Positions 22,561 to 44,327 of a stretch of 64,000 bases of DNA are shown here, piece after piece. Each line of letters starts with the position of its first letter. The stretch's first letter is position 1. The notes beneath the pieces were generated by a model. That model was not told the origin of the DNA. It saw nothing but the letters and a program-made list of their open reading frames with translations, and made no database searches. The position numbers and the translations under genes were made by a program. The DNA is from Pempheris klunzingeri (Eukaryota > Chordata > Actinopteri > Acropomatiformes > Pempheridae): positions 24,332,667 to 24,396,666 of the forward strand of contig NC_092018.1 in the NCBI RefSeq assembly GCF_042242105.1. Direction: 5' to 3'.

Positions 22561-23651
22561 GTATTTTCCCTTGCTGCACTGCAACAAAACACACAATTGG
22601 AAGTGAATTCTTGACCTTGCAAATAGAAGTTTGAAGGAAACTTAATTCAAGATCTATTTGCTGTTCTATTTGGTTTTTTTTCTGTTGTGGCACAATAATT
22701 CCACAATTGGACCACAGTCCTTAATGTAATGTAAATATTAGTATGGAAAATATTATTAGACTATTAGTAGTGAATGGACAAAGTGGATTGTAAAGGAAAT
22801 AAAATAATCATGACACTATGCAGTTCATTTAGTAACTAATGTTACTGACGCTACAGGAGCACTTTGTGAAGTAAGCTTTTGAATCTTTTCATTCAGAAAC
22901 AACACGATCACTGTTGAGAAGAGCTGTCAAACTGATGGGCAGAAGGGCACACTGGAAAATATTAAAGAGGATGAAGGTTGTATTTCTGGTATTTGTTGGC
23001 CTGCATCAGATGAACGATGCAAAAGGGTTGAGTGATTTAAGATTTAAGATTTGTGGTAAAACTTTGCATTACTTATTTAACCTGAGTAATAATAACCACA
23101 CACAAATCAGCAGGACTGCTTTGTGGCAATATTAGCTTTACAGGATTTTTACATTAGTCTGTTGAAGTAGCCTACCTTGACATGTCAGGTATTTAGCTAC
23201 CATTTGCATCCTTACATGCTGATGCTCAGCAGATAGTGTTTACCATGGTCACCTTAGTTTAAACTGTGGCAGTTATAGCACATGATTGACTGAGCCCTGT
23301 AGTATAGAACTTTTCTGTTGTTAGTGCACCATTGCAAACAACATACACTGAGTCAGACAATTGTATCCATTTCAGTCAGCCCTGGTATATATGGTACTGT
23401 CGTGCAGTTGCGTATTAATATTATTCACATCTGTCACTAACACAACAACTGGGGCAGGTAACAGTGAGTGCAGCAGTGGTACTTTATGAACAACAGTAAG
23501 AGAGGACAAGCTGTCATTTAGTGTTGGCCTCTCTGAATAAATAAATGAAGCTGGTACTTTTAACAGAAGCAAAAAATAACTTAAATTCCCTGAGGATCAG
23601 CTCTGTGAAGGAGACAGATGAACTCCTTTAAAGTGCTCTAACCATGGAAAG

Positions 23652-23719
23652 GAGTGTGTGTGTGAGTGTGTGTGTGTGTGTGTGTGTGTTTCATCTCTCT
23701 AAAAAAAAAAAAAAAAAAA
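23652..23719. repeat. (GT)n tract followed by poly-A
   Basis: An interrupted GT microsatellite and a run of about 19 A. It creates spurious open frames on both strands. Confidence 0.9.
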
Positions 23720-24539
23720 CACACACCGTCCTCTTCTCCAAACAGAAACAACATTTCAGAGGAAGTAGTGAATGCATCACTCGGAGCGACTTCAGAACAA
23801 AGATTAGACAGAACGTCAGGTGTTCTAAAGGAACAAAGCTGCTGCAGAAATGTACCCTGAGCCACACAGCAGCAGAGAGGACATGTCTGAGTAGTTCATG
23901 TTTAAATTCAATGAGGAAAACTACATTAAGACAAATGGGACATTTACTCTGAATACAGGATTAAAAGACTTCCCCACTTAACATCTCTACGAGCTGAATG
24001 CAATACATTTCGCACAGGAGCTCAACAGACTGACCCTCTTACACTTGACTGACTCGTATGCATGACAGATTCAGGACTCTATAAATGAATAATAAAAAGC
24101 TATATACGTGTTCAAGTGAGTGTCAGCATGCTCCACTTCATGTATGGGTTGTGCTAATGACTGAGCAACAATAGACGAAGAATAGACTTGATTTAAACAC
24201 ACTCATTGCATTACCACATTAGTCTGCACTTGGTTGGTGGCTGTTTGTGCCAGCACCGACTATAAGAAGGTGGACAAGTGGGTTTGTACTGGCAGGACAG
24301 AGAGAAATTAGACAATGATTTCATCTAAAGTATTTACATTTGATCTTTATACCCTCAAAACAATGTGGCTTTACAGCAACGTATGTCTAATGTCTTGAAT
24401 TTACCCTCAGTTAACGCCTCAAGACTCAGCTTTGTATGAATGACTTCGCTGAGGTAAAGCATTTCATTTACAAGCTCCTTTTGTTGCAAAATGTAACTAT
24501 TTAACTATATAACTCATCTTTGGTGGCAAAAAACAGTTA

Positions 24540-24641
24540 TATATTTGTATGTGTATATATGTGTATATATATATATATTTGTATGTGTATATATATATAT
24601 ATATATATATTTGTATGTGTATATATATATATATATATATA
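24540..24641. repeat. AT/GTATAT microsatellite
   Basis: Repeated TATATATTTGTATGTG higher-order units embedded in (AT)n, in the putative intron of the CaaX-protein gene. Confidence 0.9.
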
Positions 24642-24745
24642 ATCACACAAGTTATATAACAAGAATAGATACAGGATCATACATGCAAAAATCTAAATTT
24701 TCCCAAAAATCCACTTCAGTTCAAACATTATAAAAATGCTTTTAC

Positions 24746-24900
24746 CTTAAGCCGTCCACAGTTGAACTCTTCCCCAAGTTGCTGTAATGACAATCACATG
24801 GCAGATGTGGGACGACCCGGCTTTGCGTTCCTCTGATCAGAAGCACAGCTGGCGAATCTGATTTCTCCTCCGTCTGGCCGTCTATAAACAGAGACTCTTT
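24746..24900 (-). other. Candidate 5' exon of the CaaX-protein gene
   Basis: A clean donor (CTTAAG then GTAAAAGC on minus) ends a stretch that could join the acceptor at 22578. In the joined frame the last codons read EEFNCGRLK before CSKGKYMKK. An in-frame TGA lies further up with no ATG between, so as a leader exon it would be 5' UTR. It also holds a minimal ATG-TGA upstream reading frame. If the exon instead begins at the AG near 24790, coding from further upstream is possible. Confidence 0.35.
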
Positions 24901-25389
24901 ACACACGCCCTCCCCCATTTCATAAGCTACAACTGCTCACGGTGTGTGCAGGGAGGTAGTCACAGGATGCTCTACTAATCGCAATCACGGCAGCAATACA
25001 GCTTTTTTTTGTTATCTGGGCTTCTGCTAAATGCTCTGCACACTCATAGAGCTGCACGGATTTATACCTGGACACAGTCGGTGTGTACAGAACATAAAGG
25101 GAGACATTCACTTTACATTTAACAGCTCTAATCAAATGAGCAGGAAAGACATAAGAAAATGCTTCTAGCTATAGTAATTTATTCAATAAATAGTATGACA
25201 TTTTGGGGAATAGGGTTATACATACAGTACAATATACAGTTTGCCTGAATCTGATCAAATGTAACAAAATCGGCCAACCAGCCCCTCGTGGCTTCAAGAG
25301 CCGCTGTGTGTGAGACTATTTCATAAAAGAAACAAGACATAACATGTTCATTTGTGAGATTTAGAAGGGCTGGTGACACATCAGGACAG

Positions 25390-25480
25390 GGTCAGCTTAG
25401 CTGTTTCCAGTCTTTATGCTAAGCTAAGATAAACGCCTCCTTGCTTAAGCTTCATATTTCACATATGCAGACATGAAACT
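25390..25480 (-). repeat. Fragment of an abundant teleost interspersed repeat
   Basis: GTTTCCAGTCTTTATGCTAAGCTAAG and the following CTTCATATTT...CAGACATG match, from memory, a very common fish repeat. A plus-oriented relative is seen at 48335-48500 (AGCTACAGCCAGGAAACTGG, GTAGCTTAACTTCAAGACTGG), and a shorter piece near 39470-39545. The family is not assigned. Confidence 0.5.
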
Positions 25481-26494
25481 ATGTCTTCAATATATTGTTT
25501 GAAACCATTTTCCAGTAAAGGGAGTGAACCAGTGGAGCGATAATCTTGATTTAATCTGACCATCCTTCTCTCAGGAATGAAGACAACGTCCTTCTGTTCA
25601 AATCATCAAAAAACCACAGATTAAGGCTCCGGCGCCCCTCCCCGCCCTTTACATGAGAAATCATGCAAGAAACCGTCGTCCTTATTCCTTTATAAAATGT
25701 TGCAGCAGTGCAGGGGTGCATGAAAAGCCACTTCTCTCGGTCCCATGCTCTGAATGTGTTCCAATAAATTATACAGGAGGACAGACCTTCACATACATGA
25801 AAGCTGCGAACAGGGATATCGGAGGGATAAAATATTGAAAAGTCTTCACTCCCTGTAGGGATGATGTCTGCATTAGCCTGGTATAGTCAAACAGTAGACA
25901 TGGCATCTGACAAAGTGCTCATGTACAGCAGATCTATGAAACCTACAACACAAAGTCCTGCTGATAAAACTAATCACATGTCTTTCAGCTCAAACCTCTG
26001 ATCTCCACAGCTATTATGATCATGTTAAACTCTTGGTAATTAACAGACACATCTGACTGGAATGAAGCCATAATTTAAGGAATAGTTTAATAAAGTAAAG
26101 CTACACTCGTGACTATGATGCAGTCTTTTCATTTAAAAATTCCATAGATCGACATTTTTGCTCAAGTTGCCTCCTTCAGGATAAAAGCTAGGAATCTTCT
26201 GACACCGACACTTCTTTTCACTGTTAGATGAAGTCTCTGAAAGGGGACTGCCATCTTTTACAACGTATGCAGCCTGTATATGAATGAGGACCTCATAAGG
26301 ATCAAGATATGGAACATTTTATTTTACAGTGGAAGTTTTTACAGCGCAGTCTTATAAAACAGATCTGTCTCTGACAGGTGACGAGGACCTTTTAATGGTG
26401 TCGAATGTATTTGTCACGTTCAAAAAAATCTGCCTTGTCTGTAGAAGAAAACTCCAACATTATCATAGGCATTGAAGCGGTTATACTCAAGGAA

Positions 26495-26632
26495 CTTTTT
26501 TGTCTTTTCTATTGCTTTGTTTCTTTCACTGTCCCTGTTTATATTGTTGCTGCTGTAACAAGAAAATTTCCCCCTATGGGGGATAAAATAAAGAAGTCTA
26601 AAGTCTAAAGTCTAAAGTCTAAAGTCTTTTAA
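26495..26632 (+). mobile_element. 3' end of a LINE, with (TAAAGTC)n tail
   Basis: A T-rich stretch leads to AGAAAATTTCCCCCTATGGGGGATAAA and then five TCTAAAG units. A hairpin followed by short tandem units is how several fish non-LTR retrotransposons end. A relative with the same core (TTTCCCCTCGGGGATTAATAAAG) is at 45133-45175. Only the 3' end remains, with no coding sequence. Confidence 0.6.
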
Positions 26633-26820
26633 AGAGGCCCAGATACACCTATTAAAACATGCTCTTATGAGAATAGATTTACTTCAGATTTGCCGACAGA
26701 CCTGACTTTCTGATCACATCGTTAGTCGATTGTCTGGACCAACTTTGTCAGAACAGGTACAGTATCAGCATTTTATTGTGTTTTAAAAAACTACAAATAT
26801 TAATCTTCTATGTTAATTAG

Positions 26821-28370
26821 TCACCTAGAAATCCATCCCATCATGTGAGGCGTGTTGCTTCCATGTTGTTGCCTGTGAAAGCTGAGACACTGGGCGGAGG
26901 ACTGACCCTCGGTTTTGGTCGTCTCCCAGAACCTGATCATCACTCTGCCTGGCACCAGCAGAGGCTCCTCAAACTGGGCCATGATGTTGACAGGAGCTGT
27001 GATGTCTCCGACCCCTGATGACACAACAGAGGAACGAGAGGGTGCGAGTCCACACTACCACACGTGTGACTGTAGACATTTTTCACAGCAAACATTTTGA
27101 CATGCCATGACAGGAAAAGGAAAAAAACAGAAAAGGGCATGTTCCTTTTTTATGGCAAAATATAGAAGTGACTGCAGGTTAAATCAATCAGTTTGGTTTT
27201 CCCATAAAATATCTTACCTCTGTGCTTTTCTATTTCAGCCAAGCAGACAGACAGCATCCAGAGACTTTGGGAGATCGGCCATCCGCAGCCAAAGAGCTTG
27301 GCTGGCAGAGAGAGGAGCCGACAGGGGGAGAGGGACCATACATCCTGCAGGCTGGCAGTCCTGGGAACTCTCATCTCCACCTGCTTCACATTTTCTGGCA
27401 CAGGTTCATCTGATTGGCCTGTTAGAGCAAGGAAACATAACCAGACAGAGAGTCAGTCCGCAACTGTGTATGTTACGGCGATTTGGTGTGCCTCATCATG
27501 GGTAACCAGCCATCTGTGTTGTTGATGTGCAGAAATCACCACAGCACTGCTCTCTCTCGTCTCTATTCGTCGGTAAGCGCCTGACGTCCTTGTTTTTAGA
27601 CAGCAGTGTCAGGACGCTCTCCCACACGGGGCATCTGGTACGAGACGTGGCAGACAGACAGATGTCAACCTCCACCCCTGCATTCATCCGCCGGTGACCC
27701 TGGACTTGAACCTGCAGCATGAACGGACCCTTCTTCAGCTCATCCACCGGCTGTAGGGTTTTCAAATTCTGACGCACGCGTACCAGACCTGCAGTGGGAA
27801 TAATCTCATTATAATGTACTCAACACGTTTGCTCCAGGCGTAGCAGAAACACCTGCTGGAGCCATCCATGCTTGATGCGTCTTACCTGCTGGGCTGAGCC
27901 TGAAGTTGTCATCAGTGAGCACCATGAGCAGCAGCCTGCCACAGAGAGACTCCGGGAAGCACAGTGGGATGTCTCTGCCCTCTGTGTCTGGATAATCCCA
28001 ACCATAACCTGCAGCACCACAGAACCTCCTCAAGGCCAGAGCCTCCAGCCTGAGGGGACACAGACGGACCGTGGGAGTGGGTGGATGAGCAGCAGCCAGA
28101 TCCTTCACACAGGCACCACCATCCTCACCTGCAGTTCAGGACTGTGTGGACAGCTTCGCACCCCTGGGTCGTTGCTGCGTAAAGGCGCCCTGTCCTCCGG
28201 GTCAGAGCTCGGAGCAAATACTTGATGGAAAGATACAGGAAGCTCGGCAGTCTCTCGCTGCTGAGCACACGTGTTTTCGACAGTTTATGAGAAGAGTAAA
28301 TGTGAACATAAAGTAAATACACAGAGGATACCGTCAGTGACGTGACGATGCAGCTCTGCGCAATCCCCAT
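26821..28370 (-). CDS. Membrane-anchored MaoC-like/hotdog-fold protein, catalytic motif apparently lost
   Basis: Five exons on minus: 28125-28370 (N-terminal hydrophobic anchor SCIVTSLTVSSVYLLYVHIY), about 27887-28055 (LEALALRRFCGAAGYGW, FPESLCGRLLLMVLTDDNF), about 27540-27785 (LVRVRQNLKTLQPVDELKKG), about 27215-27417 and 26821-27017. The middle part fits the first hotdog half of MaoC-type 3-hydroxyacyl dehydratase proteins found in fish but not mammals (an si:ch211-12e13.1-like gene, from memory). In the second half the active enzymes have the pattern SGDxNPIH...AKLFGF...IAHGMW. Here I read SLSPCRLLSLPAKLFGCGWPI then SQSLW, so the catalytic Asp and His and the HG are replaced. The last exon has the usual FEEPLLVPG...RFWE and PHMMGWIS ending. 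A polyA signal is at 26772-26777. The family is likely, the enzyme function doubtful. Confidence 0.7.
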
Positions 28371-29050
28371 TACTGCTCAAAATGACTAAGTATAAGGCAG
28401 AACAACGGGTTAAACAGATGCATCAGATCTGCGTGTCGTTGTTAGTTAATTCGCTTTTGCAAGTCTAACAAGGACTAAAAAGTGGACATGTTGACACTTT
28501 ACTGTCTGTGACGCTGTGGTCTAAAGTACGGCGTGCGAGCTGGGACAAATCACGCAACTTCGACTATTTAAGGAAATGAAACTCATTCGCACAAAACTCT
28601 TTTCGAGCATTTCGACAACCATTGCAAGTACTCAAGAGTTAATACACATTTCTGAGGTGCATAAATCACTAACATTTCACAGCTTGCTACTTTGTGACAA
28701 AAATATTTTTCTCAAGAGTGTAAAACATTTATTTTTGGGATCATATTTTAATCAAAAGCAAAAAAGTGTTAACAAATAAGCAATTTATTGTATCATTCAA
28801 AAGAGGAGGGATGATAACCATTTCTGAGCAGCTGCATTTAGTCATTTTGAATTACAGTGCTGTATAAAACAGGCCTTAACTAATATCCTACGTACTGACA
28901 TGGAATATCAAATGATATAATTCATATTCAGGCTGACATGAGACATTCTGTACGCCAGAGACATGGACTGTTTCTGCAGAGGTGTTCCTGAGGTGATGGA
29001 GGCGCCCTCCCGACAGCAGACTAGTTTGTCACATCTTCACCGAATCCTCT
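28371..29050. other. MaoC-like gene promoter side and ier3ip1 3' UTR
   Basis: Both neighbours are on the minus strand. A minus-strand AATAAA at about 28784 would give ier3ip1 a 3' UTR of about 270 bases. No other exon is seen. Confidence 0.5.
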
Positions 29051-31045
29051 TCATCCAAATAGAAGCAACAACACAATGCAGACTGAATTCACAGCAATCA
29101 AGGGCACTGCAGAGCAGAAAAGACAGTAGATGACATAATCAGAGCCAAGAGGAGTGCTACTGGGCTGCTTTTAATTTACTTTTTTTGCACAGTTAAAGCT
29201 GGTGTTCACAGTTCATTTTTGGTGTTATTGAGAAAAACATCCCCGAATAACTATGAAGTTACTGTTCCAGTACTGGCAACAACCGCCTAGAGTGCAAAAC
29301 AACCCAAAAAGGAAGATGAACTTATTTAGGGGAGAGCTTAAAGCAATAAAACACAGGTCAATACCACCGAAGCGTTTCAGATATGCTCTTCGTCTCTTCG
29401 CTAAGACTGCTAACTTCATTTTCCTGTAATATCTACCTTGTAAGGTTGTGTCATGGGTTAATTATAAGACCTCTTACAATACATTCATAGATTGTTTATG
29501 GAGATTTACACTGAAAGCAGGCGATGAGAGGCTATGTTGAATGTTGGAAATAGTTAACACTTCTGCAGCCAAAGGTTTGCAGCTGCAGCTAAATTAAGTA
29601 CATGTTTATGTAACATTATAGAACGGCATCAGGATCACACTCATGATTGGAATGATTGAAGCTACTACATTTATTTACCTGTAGATGTCTAAATGTCCTA
29701 CAGTGGGTTTGTTAGGTTGGGTTTGTAGACTTACAATAGATTGTATATAAAACAGACCAACACAAAACCCAACAGCAAAACATCGAACGCCCTCCCGGTG
29801 GATGGCTGCATTATGGGTCATAACAGTGAGTTGGTGAGTTTCACAACACCAAGTTTAACCATCAAAATTGTATCCATTCAGTCTGATAAAATTTGGAAAG
29901 CCTAGAAGAGCAACACAATCAAATCCTGTAATCCTCATTCAAGTTAGCAGAGGGCTGACCAGAACTTAGTCATATAGGTCAGCCCAAGACACTGCTGTGC
30001 ACGCTTTATGGACCCCACAATGCAGAGGCACGGGAGTCCACGTGTGAAACATCTGGGTAATTTTGGAAGTCCAAGTTTTTTGGCTTTGTGCCCCATTGAG
30101 TAACTTTCATAGGAACGAAAAGCGTCCCGCCTGCACCGCTGTATCCACTTCTCTTTATACATCCATGGCAGAGAGGGAATCATAATCGGTAGAAGCTGCT
30201 AACTCCATTTTCCTGTGATCACGAAGGATGCATATTACTGTGTATGTCTGGTGTCAGGGACTTCGGACAGAGTGGGAGAGTCAGAGCTGTAAAGGCAGCG
30301 CTGGAACTTATTAGAATTGCCTACCCGAGCTTTAAAGACACTCTGTGGTGGTTGAGTGTGTGTGGACCGAACTCTCACCTCTCATCACTGTCCTGACAGA
30401 GCGGACAAGGGTCAATAGCTGCACTTTGATGCCTGGTTCATCGCCAAAACCTCCAACACTTTGGTCCACTCCCCAGCCGACTGAAGATGGTTATGGCACA
30501 GGTAGGCAGGTAGGCATTTAGATAGACAGACAGGCAGACAGACAGAAAAAGATCCATACAGAGAGATGGACAGACAAACAGATGGCTTCATTGTTAAAAT
30601 TACAAAACAACTGCTTTGACTAATTTGACTAAATAACGCACTGTTCTCTTCAAATACAATAGTTGTCAGATTGTTGCTGCAGATACATTAATTGTTAATA
30701 AAGTTATTCCAAAAGTAAGAAATTATAACAATTATTCATTAGATTAAAACGGTGGGAAACCTCTTTGTCACACAATCGCAGCCGTTCATTAGAGGCTGGT
30801 AGGCAACTTTAACGCATTGTCAGCCCTTACCAATTAATCCAAAATGTTATTTATATTCTTAGAATTGCTCTGACAAGCTAGCTGTTAATTTGCTAGCTAG
30901 GTACCATTAGCTAACTGTTTCGATTTTCTCTGGACCTTAATTACAGCCACTTACTTTTACTCAGAAATCTTTCTTCATGCAATACAGCAACAGCGTTGAC
31001 GCACAGAATTGCTGCCTGAATGAGGGAGTACAACGTAAAAGCCAT
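29051..31045 (-). CDS. ier3ip1: ier3ip1, immediate early response 3-interacting protein 1
   Basis: Three short exons on minus, 30955-31045, 30379-30480 and 29051-29106, add to 249 bases with correct phases and GT-AG borders. They give 82 residues, the length of the human protein. Exon 1 starts MAFTLYSLIQAAILCVNAVA (membrane helix 1) and ends HEERFLSK. Exon 2 holds GWGVDQSVGGFGDEPGIKVQ and LLTLVRSVRTVMR. Exon 3 gives VPLIAVNSVCIVLLLLFG, helix 2 up to the stop. Each piece matches human IER3IP1. The protein sits in the ER/early secretory membrane and is needed for secretory traffic and ER homeostasis; human loss causes microcephaly with diabetes. Its place next to smad2 matches human 18q21. No exon is long enough to appear in an ordinary open-frame list, so the gene is easily missed. 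Confidence 0.96.
29940..30190. other. Intron sequence of ier3ip1, possible unclassified repeat
   Basis: GC-richer than its surroundings, with a 79-codon open frame on minus that has no domain. It could be a repeat copy, but I recognise no family signature. Confidence 0.25.
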
Positions 31046-32035
31046 TTTGTTCCTCAAGTAGCTAGCTGTAAGTTAGCCACCAGTATTTACCTCTGACGTA
31101 GCCTATGGTGGCCGCGGCGGGACAAACCTAATAACAAGCGAAAGGACGTTGTAAATATCGGCATAAATATCACACAGGAGGGTGCAAGTTAGTTGTTTTA
31201 TGCAGTTGTAGAGGAAACATTTGGACCATTAACTGAAGTCAGAGTTGCAATAATGAATAATAAAAAAGTACTGGATTAAAAGTAGAAATCCTGCATTAAA
31301 AATCCTAATCCCAGTTGACAGTGGGCGAGATGCCTACATGTAAAATCCTAATCTGAAAGGCAACCACGAGCATAAGTAAAAAGTGTTGTGGAAAAAGTAC
31401 AGCAAATAGACATGGTTAAATATTCTATGTCAGGTCCTGCATTCAAAATTACATTCAAGCACAATTATCATTATCTGTATCAATAAGCATTACCTGGAAA
31501 ATATGCCTTAAGTACTCATTTTCCATAAAGACTCCTGTCATTGTGTTGAGTAACATCACTGAGTGATCAGGATCAGTAACTTCACTCAAATGTTGATGCG
31601 TGTGATGTGGAGCTAATGTGTAAGAGCAGCGTTACATTATAAAGCTATCATGTTGTTTGCTGGTTAAATCTGAACCTTCAAACTAACCATCAGATCAGTG
31701 TATTGGGGTGAAAAGTGAATCTAATTTTGTAGAAAAATGTAAAGTAAAATACAATGAGATTTAGTACTTGAGCAAATGTAAGGAGTTTCTTCCTCCACTG
31801 GTTAAGAAGCGCACATATTGTCAGCCACCACTGGCACCTGTTCTACTCAGCAAACACTGAAACACATAACGAAGGGGTTGCGGTGCAAGTTAAACAAAGA
31901 TGAAGCATCCCGCCTACATCCACGTCTACCTACAAGTCTTCTATTACATTTTCTGTGACAAATAACCCCAGTATCTACAATCAAGAAGCACGCACACATA
32001 CACACATATGAGACAGAATCATGAGAATAAAAATC
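31046..32035. other. Spacer between smad2 3' end and ier3ip1 promoter
   Basis: The start of this stretch (31046-31200, with GGTGGCCGCGGCGGG) is GC-rich and is the likely ier3ip1 promoter/5' UTR. The rest is AT-rich with no exon seen. Confidence 0.5.
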
Positions 32036-33936
32036 TTTATTAGTGTTTTATGAAGTCTGCATAATATGCCACACGCCTGAGAAGCTTATGGTCAGAGAAA
32101 AAAAAAAAAAAAAAAAAAATAAAAATAAAAATAAAATAGAACTGCTCTATCAATACCGCCCTCTACTGGTAAAACAACTGCGACATCTACTGTACTGACT
32201 GCTTTGCAAAAAGATTACTGTTAAATACACACATACTGTACTACTGTTATGTATATGTACGTCTGGTCCACGTCAGTTTTTGTAATGTATTTTTTCACAT
32301 TCATATGTTGTAGGCCAAAGATAAAAACAATGTAACACTGGACCCTAACAAATGGTTCAGTTCCCCAAATCCAAACTTCACTAGGTGCACTTAAAGTACA
32401 ATCACTAGTGCCATAAGGTAAACACATTTACATCAAAAAGAAGGTATGGGGCAAAACATGTTAAACTCGGTTAAATAGCCATGTAATGACAATAATGGCA
32501 GAGTTTATGCTAATAAGTCTTGTTGTACATACTGTATTTTATAGACAGAACAAATACAATACACACATTAACACAGAATGTCCCAGTGTGCAGGCACATT
32601 CGCTCTTCTTTTCTCATGGAGGAAAAATGCTCTCCTCCATTGTTTCTGTAACATTTTAAAAGCCAATTGTGTCTGGTTGACCTTAACCCGCTTGACTAAG
32701 CACCAAAAGGCTACAAGAGGTCACGTGTGTTTTTCAGAAAAAGTGAAGAGATGAATAAATGAATGGCCATTACAAAGTTTTACATGTCTCTGGGATTATT
32801 AAAACCACTACAGGAAAGTAGATTTTGGGTTTCAGGCAAATCTGTTCTTTTGTGTACTTTAAATGCACCAGATTTCTTTGGAAAAATCAAAGGACAGAAA
32901 CAGGCTACACATCATGTGGGGCAGTGATTCTTTTTTTTTTTTTGGGAAATGATTTCAAACAGAACATTTTGGGTAAAACGAAGGAATGATCCATGCCCTC
33001 CATGCCACTTTAGAAACAGCTGTGGTCTTGAAAATATTACTTTAATAAAAAGTGAACGACAGAAAATTTTAAGTATATTTATATATAAAAATACATGAGA
33101 ATACAAAAAGTAGCAAAACAATGGGGATATAGGCTAAAAACAGAATGAATTCATTGATACCTTCAATTTCTCCTGGTGAGACTTTTAATGCTCCACCTTG
33201 GAGAGCCCCAGGACTCCCAGTGTTGTGTCAAAAAAGAGGAAAAAAAAGCTTTTGATAAAAGCTGATATTCTCTGGTCCCTGCCCAGTGCACCTTGCAAAG
33301 CCTGGTGAACTTCTCATTAGCTTCCATTCCCGGCTGTTCAGTGGGGATGTAAATCAACTAAACCAAGGACACGTAGAGCGCCATATAATGACAAAGAAAT
33401 AAACTACAGCCAGATTGTGATTGCAGTTTGTTTGGGGTTTTTAAATTTTCATATTTTAACTAACATTCCTATTTGTCCATTAAGAAGCATGTCTTATAAA
33501 GACACACGTCGACTTTACAAAAAGGGCCATTCTGGCAAAGTCAGTTCAGTTAAAATTTCATAAACACACTGTGGCGTTTCCTTCACAGGAGAACGGCCAC
33601 CAAGGCCATCGTTTCTTCACTAAGCCACCTCCCCCTGACAAAAGATGGGGCCAAGTTTCCCAGAGAAAAGTAAACTTAGGTTCAGAACAATGGTTGGGGT
33701 GGGCTGGAACAAAAATCATTTTAGCATTCAAGCTCGTGTTAATCATACAAGCAATTCTTCAATACTGAGAAACTATTCACAGATATTTTTGGTATTTCCC
33801 CTACTTCCTGGACTAAAAACCAATATACATTTTATTTGTACCACAAATAGATCTAATATTAAGGATTTGGGGAAAAGCAATTTAACAAGGTGCATGACAT
33901 TGATGGGTAACAAAGTGCCAAATTCTTTACTGAAAC

Positions 33937-33968
<32 letters not shown>

Positions 33969-33969
33969 C

Positions 33970-34001
<32 letters not shown>

Positions 34002-34211
34002 GGGGGGGGTGTTAGGTGTAGGTGCATTTGTTCTTGCTTGTTTGTGTGTCGAGTTAAAAGAGGGATGTGGATCTGGGCCACAAATACTATGGATAATGTT
34101 ACAGAAAATTCATTCTGTGGGGTTTCCATTTTTTTCATGAAAGAACTCACAAGTTTAGAATTTAATGATCATGTAATGGGCTGCATTTTTTGGGGACGCT
34201 TCTTTAGCTGT
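32036..34211 (-). other. Probable long 3' UTR of smad2
   Basis: No gene lies here on either strand. A minus-strand AATAAA at 32036-32041 is the candidate polyA signal, giving about 2.2 kb of 3' UTR; SMAD2 transcripts are known for long 3' UTRs. Contains a poly-A/T tract (32100-32140) and a GT/CA microsatellite ending in G (33938-34010). The long plus-strand open frame at 33645-34259 is produced by the microsatellite. Confidence 0.55.
33938..34010. repeat. (GT)n microsatellite with poly-G end
   Basis: About 35 GT units with two interruptions, then ten G. Confidence 0.92.

Positions 34212-44128
<9,917 letters not shown>

Positions 44129-44196
<68 letters not shown>
44129..44196. repeat. (AT)n microsatellite upstream of lrp13
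   Basis: About 34 uninterrupted AT units, ending 48 bases before the CCAAT box of lrp13. Confidence 0.95.
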
Positions 44197-44197
<1 letters not shown>

Positions 44198-44243
44198 TTT
44201 ATTTATATATATGGGGCAATGGCCCCTCCCTTCACTCAGGTGT

Positions 44244-44284
44244 CCAATTAGCTTGTATTGGCCTCACCTGGTGCCATTATAAAA
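44244..44284 (+). promoter_or_regulatory. lrp13 core promoter: CCAAT and TATA boxes
   Basis: CCAAT at 44244-44248 and TATAAAA at 44278-44284, 44 bases before the ATG at 44328. Transcription would begin near 44308, giving a 5' UTR of about 20 bases. Confidence 0.7.
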
Positions 44285-44327
44285 TGCCACACTTCAGTCC
44301 TTGCGACGTTTTGTTTTGTCTGTGGCG

